This document shows positions 6,589 to 9,675 of a stretch of 9,675 nucleotides of DNA, one piece after another. The notes below the pieces were generated by a model, which saw nothing but the letters and a program-made list of their open reading frames with translations, was not told the DNA's origin and ran no database searches. A program made the position numbers and the translations under genes. The number at the start of each line of letters is the position of its first letter. The first letter of the stretch is position 1. Source of the stretch: Trueperaceae bacterium (GTDB taxonomy: Bacteria; Deinococcota; Deinococci; Deinococcales; Trueperaceae); the NCBI GenBank assembly GCA_007121175.1, contig SKMG01000272.1:1-9675 (forward strand), in the 5' to 3' direction.

Positions 6589-7950
6589 TCAACGGATGGC
6601 CTGCAGGAGCGCCTCCACGCGCTCGTGAGCCGAGCGAGCCGCCTCCTCGGGGGTCAGCCGCCCCAGCGCGACGTTGTGCCAGGTCTCGGCCATGACCTCG
6701 AAGATCTCGTGCGAGTTCGGCACGGTCGGGCGCTGCTTGGCGGTGGTGGCCAGCAGGTAGTTCGCCACCGGGAAGAAGTCCGCCGCCCAGGGCCACGCCT
6801 CGGTGACCTCGGGAGCGTCGTACACCGCCCTGAGCGTGGCGGCGCCGCCGTTTAGGTACCACTCCAGGGCGCGCTCCTCGTTGGCGAACAACCACGACAG
6901 GAAGGTGAAGGCCGCGTCGGGGTTGGCGGAGTCCGCAGTGATCGCCAAGCCGCCTCCGCCCAGCACCGTGTAACCGTGGTCGAGTCCGCTCCCCTCGGCG
7001 TAGGGCGGCGGCGCGTAGCCTACCGAGCCGGCCACGTCGGGACAGACCTCGGGGTTGTTGGCGTCGAGCCCGATGTGGAACCAGCCGGCCGTCATGGCGA
7101 GGCGCCCATCGCACAGCATCGGGATGTGATCGCCGTAGTCCCACGCCAGGGCTCCCGCGGGCTGCGACGCCTGCAACTGCTGTGCGAAGGCGAAGGCCGC
7201 GACGACGCTGTCGTCATCGAGCGTGGCGTTGAAGTCTGCGTCGTAATACTCGCCGCCGAAGGTCCAGATCCACGGGAGGATGTGCAGATTGCCGTAGGCG
7301 GTGCCGCCTTGCGGGTAGGCGAAGCCGTACATGCCGTCGCGGGTGAAGAACTCGGCTACGTCGAGGAACTCGTCGGTGGTCATGGGGTCGTCGACCGTCG
7401 GGATCGGCAAGGCGTAGCCGTAGCGCTCCTCGAAGGCGGCGCGCTCGTCGGGATCCTCGAAGAGGTCGGTCCGATAGAGGAAGACGCTGGTGTCAGCCAG
7501 GTACGGGTAAGCCCAGATGGCGTCCTCGGGACCGTAGCGGTTGATGTCGATGGCGGCTGCTAAGAACTCGTCGAGGTCGATGCCGTGGTCCTCGAAGTAG
7601 TCGTCGAGCGTGATCACGTAGCCGGCGTCGATCAGCGTGGCCATGAAGCCGGGCGACAGGTACACGATGTCGTAGTACCCCGTTCCGGCGGCGAACTCGA
7701 GCATCATCTTGTCGAACAGCGCGTCGAACGACAGCTGCTCCACCTCGACGCGGATGCCGGTCTCGGCCTGGAACTCGTCCAGGAACGGCAGGTACGCGTC
7801 CGAGATGCCGCGCGCGAGGTCGCCGATCGTGACGACCGCACCCTCGTGCGGGCGCTCTTGGGCGAGCGCCAGCGAGGAGCCGAGCGCGAGCGTGAGCGCC
7901 GCGGCGAGGGCGACGAACCGGGCGGAGTGGCGTAGGGAATGTCCTGGCAT
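6589..7950 (-). CDS. Extracellular sugar-binding protein of an ABC importer
   Basis: This is a 453-residue family 1 solute-binding protein that captures a sugar or oligosaccharide outside the membrane and delivers it to the two permeases. Residues 1-30 form a signal peptide: a basic start, a hydrophobic Ala/Leu core, and A-L-A before Gln31 as the likely signal peptidase I site. There is no lipobox, so the protein is released or held non-covalently. The body fits the family in length and pattern, including YYDIVYLSPGFMATL (92-106), AYPYLADTSVFLYRTDLF (147-164), a Trp/Gly-rich ILPWIWTFGGEYY segment (224-236), and many aromatic residues suited to stacking on sugar rings. Only two Cys remain in the mature protein (280 and 303), a plausible disulfide. 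The ATG at 7948-7950 has an ideal AGGAGG 6 nt upstream. It lies 22 nt after the PfpI-like gene and before the permeases. Which sugar it binds is not evident. Confidence 0.93.
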   Translation of the reverse strand: MPGHSLRHSARFVALAAALTLALGSSLALAQERPHEGAVVTIGDLARGISDAYLPFLDEFQAETGIRVEVEQLSFDALFDKMMLEFAAGTGYYDIVYLSPGFMATLIDAGYVITLDDYFEDHGIDLDEFLAAAIDINRYGPEDAIWAYPYLADTSVFLYRTDLFEDPDERAAFEERYGYALPIPTVDDPMTTDEFLDVAEFFTRDGMYGFAYPQGGTAYGNLHILPWIWTFGGEYYDADFNATLDDDSVVAAFAFAQQLQASQPAGALAWDYGDHIPMLCDGRLAMTAGWFHIGLDANNPEVCPDVAGSVGYAPPPYAEGSGLDHGYTVLGGGGLAITADSANPDAAFTFLSWLFANEERALEWYLNGGAATLRAVYDAPEVTEAWPWAADFFPVANYLLATTAKQRPTVPNSHEIFEVMAETWHNVALGRLTPEEAARSAHERVEALLQAIR

Positions 7951-7956
7951 GTCGTT

Positions 7957-7962
7957 CCTCCT
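7957..7962 (-). promoter_or_regulatory. Ribosome binding site of the sugar-binding protein
   Basis: A perfect AGGAGG on the minus strand stands 6 nt before the ATG at 7950, consistent with strong expression of the binding protein. It lies in the 22-nt gap after the PfpI-like stop codon. Confidence 0.85.
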
Positions 7963-7972
7963 CGGGTGTGTG

Positions 7973-8632
7973 TTAGCTGCGTGGGGGTCTGGCGTCCGCT
8001 TCGTGGGCTCCTTGGCCGACGTCGCCGCTCAGCGCCTCGATGATCGCCCGGCAGTACTCGGGGAGGTCGTCGGGGCAGCGGCTGGTGATGACGTTGCCGT
8101 CGACGACCGCCGCGGCGTCGGTCACCTCGCCGCCGGCGTTGCGCAGGTCGTCGCGGATCATCTCCACGCCGGCGACCTTGCGCCCGCGGACGATGTCGGT
8201 CCCCTGGGTGGCGTCGGTCGAGATCAGCAGCTGCGGACCATGGCAGATGGCGGTCACCCACTTCTTCGCGCGGTGCATATCGGCCACGAAGCGCAGCGTG
8301 GTCTCGTCTACCCGCAAGAAGTCGGGCGCGAAGCCGCCGGGGACGACGAGCGCGTCGAAGTCGTCGGGATCGACGTCGGTGGTCTCGACGTGGCGGTAAC
8401 GCAGGCCCTCAGCGAGCGCGATGAAGGGCACGGTCGAACCGAACCGGCCGGTGATCGGCTTCGTCGGATGCAGCGTACGCGCGTGGAAGTGCGCGAACGC
8501 ATCCTTGGGGAGCGTTGCAACGGTGACCATCACCCCGGCCTCGGATAGGCGCAGCACCGGGTAGAGCACCTCGATGTCCTCGAACTCGTGTGCCGTGATC
8601 ATCACGACCCGCTTGCCGGCGAGCACTGGCAC
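7973..8632 (-). CDS. DJ-1/PfpI family protein (type 1 glutamine amidotransferase-like)
   Basis: This is a 219-residue cytoplasmic protein of the DJ-1/PfpI superfamily, whose members are described as intracellular peptidases, chaperones, or glyoxalase/deglycase enzymes that act on glycated or carbonyl-damaged molecules. It follows PfpI closely: T-A-H-E-F-E-D-I-E (13-21, with Glu18 in the catalytic-Glu position), FDALVVPGGFAPDFLR (92-107), the nucleophile elbow A-I-C-H-G-P-Q-L-L-I (128-137, Cys130 and His131), the Asp-Asp-Leu-x-Asn-Ala-Gly segment near 161-167, and VVDGNVITSR (176-185). Compared with PfpI it carries an insert of about 30 residues around 45-75 and an acidic/basic tail. The GTG at 8630-8632 is chosen because AGGAGG lies 6 nt upstream and the protein then begins just before the first beta strand. 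An ATG at 8711-8713 would add 27 residues but has no good ribosome-binding site and follows a hairpin. It is the first gene of the transporter operon. Confidence 0.9.
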   Translation of the reverse strand: MPVLAGKRVVMITAHEFEDIEVLYPVLRLSEAGVMVTVATLPKDAFAHFHARTLHPTKPITGRFGSTVPFIALAEGLRYRHVETTDVDPDDFDALVVPGGFAPDFLRVDETTLRFVADMHRAKKWVTAICHGPQLLISTDATQGTDIVRGRKVAGVEMIRDDLRNAGGEVTDAAAVVDGNVITSRCPDDLPEYCRAIIEALSGDVGQGAHEADARPPRS

Positions 8633-8638
8633 GAAGCA

Positions 8639-8644
8639 CCTCCT
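8639..8644 (-). promoter_or_regulatory. Ribosome binding site fixing the PfpI-like start
   Basis: AGGAGG on the minus strand is followed after 6 nt by GTG (8630-8632), the same spacing as in front of the sugar-binding protein. This favours the GTG start over the upstream ATG at 8713. Confidence 0.75.
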
Positions 8645-8716
8645 CTTTGTGGCGTTGATCGGTACGAGCCACTCGCTGACTTCACGCAGGAAGGCACCTC
8701 CAAGTCCTGGCATGCG

Positions 8717-8749
8717 CGTGCCCCAAGCGGGGCACGGTGGGTAGCCACC
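8717..8749 (-). promoter_or_regulatory. Two adjacent hairpins in the leader of the PfpI-transporter operon
   Basis: CGTGCCCC (8717-8724) pairs perfectly with GGGGCACG (8729-8736) around a 4-nt loop. Next to it, GGTGG (8736-8740) pairs with CCACC (8745-8749) around a 4-nt loop. The two helices share base 8736, so they abut or compete. Both lie inside the roughly 140-nt leader predicted from the promoter at 8781-8809, upstream of the GTG start. No U-tract follows. They could stabilise the leader or act in attenuation; no known riboswitch class is recognised. Confidence 0.45.
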
Positions 8750-8767
8750 ATCACGGGAGTCGAGCCA

Positions 8768-8780
8768 GAGATGTCATCTC
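8768..8780. promoter_or_regulatory. Palindromic candidate operator at the predicted transcription start
   Basis: GAGATG-T-CATCTC is a perfect palindrome of 6-bp arms around one base (8774). It begins directly after the -10 box of the minus-strand promoter, and its centre falls at the predicted +1 position, 7 nt past the -10 hexamer. That is a typical site for a dimeric repressor. The regulator is not encoded in the window. Confidence 0.5.
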
Positions 8781-8809
8781 ACGATAGGGAGTCGGGCCAG
8801 CGACGTCAA
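8781..8809 (-). promoter_or_regulatory. Sigma70-type promoter of the PfpI-transporter operon
   Basis: On the minus strand TTGACG (8804-8809) and TATCGT (8781-8786) are separated by exactly 17 bp. The -35 matches the consensus TTGACA at five of six positions and the -10 matches TATAAT at four of six. Transcription would start near 8774, giving a 5' leader of about 140 nt before the GTG at 8632. It lies in the gap after the aldo/keto reductase gene, so the transporter operon can be transcribed independently of that gene. Confidence 0.6.
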
Positions 8810-8892
8810 GTGGCGCCGCTCATCGCAAGGCCGTTCTGGACAGGCCGGAGCCTACGCCGGGCTCGCAGTGGCGGTCGACCTCGCGCCGCCAG

Positions 8893-9675
8893 TCAGCTCC
8901 AGGGCAGCGCCGCGCGCCGGCTCCAGTACTCGTCGGGATGTTCGCCGAGCGCCCCGAGCTGCGCTTCGGCGTCGTCGTCCCACCGCACCTCGAGTGCTCG
9001 GAGGTTCGAGCGCAGCTGACCGGCCGTGACGGCGCCGCTCAGTACGACGTCGGCCCACGGCTGGGCGAGCGCGGCGGCGAGCGCGAGCGCGTCGATCGTG
9101 GCACCGACCCGGCTCGCCTGCGCCTCGAGCTGAGCGCGCCGATCGGCGAAGTCGGCCGCACTGTTCCGGGCCGTTAGGCGGCCGTTGGCGAGTGCCTCCT
9201 TGACGATCACGCCCAAGCCGGCCGCGTGGGCCTCCTCGAGGGCCGGAGCGGCCGAGCGTTCGAGCAGGTTCCAGGTCGCCTGCACGCTGTCGAAGAGCCG
9301 GCTGCCCTCGACCTCGACCTCCAGCGCCCGGAAGATCGCCTCCGCCTGCCGCGAACCGCTGGTCGTCAGCCCGATGCGCACGCCGCCCCGCTTGAGGTGG
9401 TTCAGGTCGGCGAGCAGGGGGCCGTCCTCGAACAGACTGCTCTCGACGGTCAGCGAATGCACCTGATAGAGCGCGAGGCGATCTCCGAGCCGCTCCCTCG
9501 TCTCGAGCCACTGCCGCCGGAGGACCGCGAGCGAATGCTCCTTCACCTCGTGGGTCTCGGCGTCGATGCGCCAGTCGGCCGTGTAGGTGTACCCCCACTT
9601 GCTGCCGACCGTGACGTCATCGCGGTTGATGCCGCGATCCTCGAGCCAGCGCCCCAGAAACGCCTCGGCCCGCCC
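8893..9675 (-). CDS. Aldo/keto reductase, 5' end cut by the window edge
   Basis: The frame is open from the last base of the window to a TGA at 8893-8895, giving 260 visible C-terminal residues. Aldo/keto reductases are cytoplasmic TIM-barrel enzymes that reduce aldehydes and ketones with NADPH. Visible family features are VTVGSKWGY (residues 21-29 of the visible part, with the conserved active-site Lys), RLGDRLALYQVHSL with the conserved His, VQATWNLLE (strand 6 with its following Asn/Leu), LGVIVKEALANGRL, and the C-terminal ADVVLSGAVTAGQLRSNLRAL, the usual cofactor-phosphate-binding region. The C-terminus PDEYWSRRAALPW is also seen in this family. The catalytic Asp and Tyr lie beyond the window. 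The GTG at 9544-9546 is internal, since coding signal clearly continues upstream. The substrate is unknown. The gene is co-directional with the downstream PfpI-transporter operon, but 260 bp and a good promoter separate them. Confidence 0.88.
   Translation of the reverse strand, partial: GRAEAFLGRWLEDRGINRDDVTVGSKWGYTYTADWRIDAETHEVKEHSLAVLRRQWLETRERLGDRLALYQVHSLTVESSLFEDGPLLADLNHLKRGGVRIGLTTSGSRQAEAIFRALEVEVEGSRLFDSVQATWNLLERSAAPALEEAHAAGLGVIVKEALANGRLTARNSAADFADRRAQLEAQASRVGATIDALALAAALAQPWADVVLSGAVTAGQLRSNLRALEVRWDDDAEAQLGALGEHPDEYWSRRAALPWS

Larger units (their letters stand above)
8633..8892. other. Intergenic region between the aldo/keto reductase and PfpI-like genes
   Basis: This 260-bp region holds the promoter, palindrome and leader hairpins described separately. 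The part next to the aldo/keto reductase stop (about 8810-8892) shows only a weak 5-bp stem (8848-8852 with 8860-8864) and no U-run, so a terminator for the reductase gene is not established. Confidence 0.6.

Noticed and set aside
8848..8864. Possible terminator of the aldo/keto reductase gene
   Set aside because: Only a 5-bp stem with a 7-nt loop and no U-run; too weak in such GC-rich sequence.

Overview
This is a GC-rich, gene-dense bacterial stretch carrying eight complete or nearly complete protein genes and one gene cut by each window edge. No RNA gene, mobile element, CRISPR array or phage gene was seen. The high GC, the Ala/Arg-rich proteins, the secreted sugar-binding protein and the lipoprotein would fit a Deinococcota (Trueperaceae-like) bacterium. 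That placement is a low-confidence inference; Actinobacteria or Chloroflexota cannot be excluded from the sequence alone.

Left third (1-3282). The tail of a lipoprotein gene (+) runs head-on into a three-gene minus-strand run. In transcription order this run is an iron-containing alcohol dehydrogenase resembling phosphonoacetaldehyde reductase (start 3282), a class I SAM-dependent methyltransferase (start 1966) and a small helical protein resembling DUF6483 (start 1215). The convergent stops are 8 nt apart, and a 22-bp-period tandem repeat covers both 3' ends.

Middle (3283-4748). A divergent intergenic region of about 330 bp holds two clear inverted repeats. It is followed by a plus-strand AI-2E/PerM-family membrane protein gene, whose stop lies 4 nt from the stop of the convergent ABC operon.

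Right half (4753-9675). The minus strand reads, in transcription order: an aldo/keto reductase (5' end outside the window), an intergenic region with a well-formed sigma70-type promoter and a palindrome centred on its predicted start point, a DJ-1/PfpI-family protein, a secreted sugar-binding protein, and two CUT1-type permeases whose genes overlap by 4 bp. The four genes from the PfpI-like protein to the second permease look like one operon for importing a sugar or oligosaccharide; no ATPase gene is present, so a shared ATPase encoded elsewhere is expected. The PfpI-like protein and the aldo/keto reductase both belong to families that act on reactive carbonyls or sugars, which hints that the imported substrate, or its by-products, is carbonyl-bearing. 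This link is inferred only from gene order.

The window is mostly ordinary metabolism and transport. Its most notable features are the promoter/operator and structured leader before the PfpI-transporter operon, the intercistronic hairpin after the binding-protein gene, the His-to-Gln change at a metal-ligand position in the alcohol dehydrogenase, and the duplicated gene ends at 541-582.
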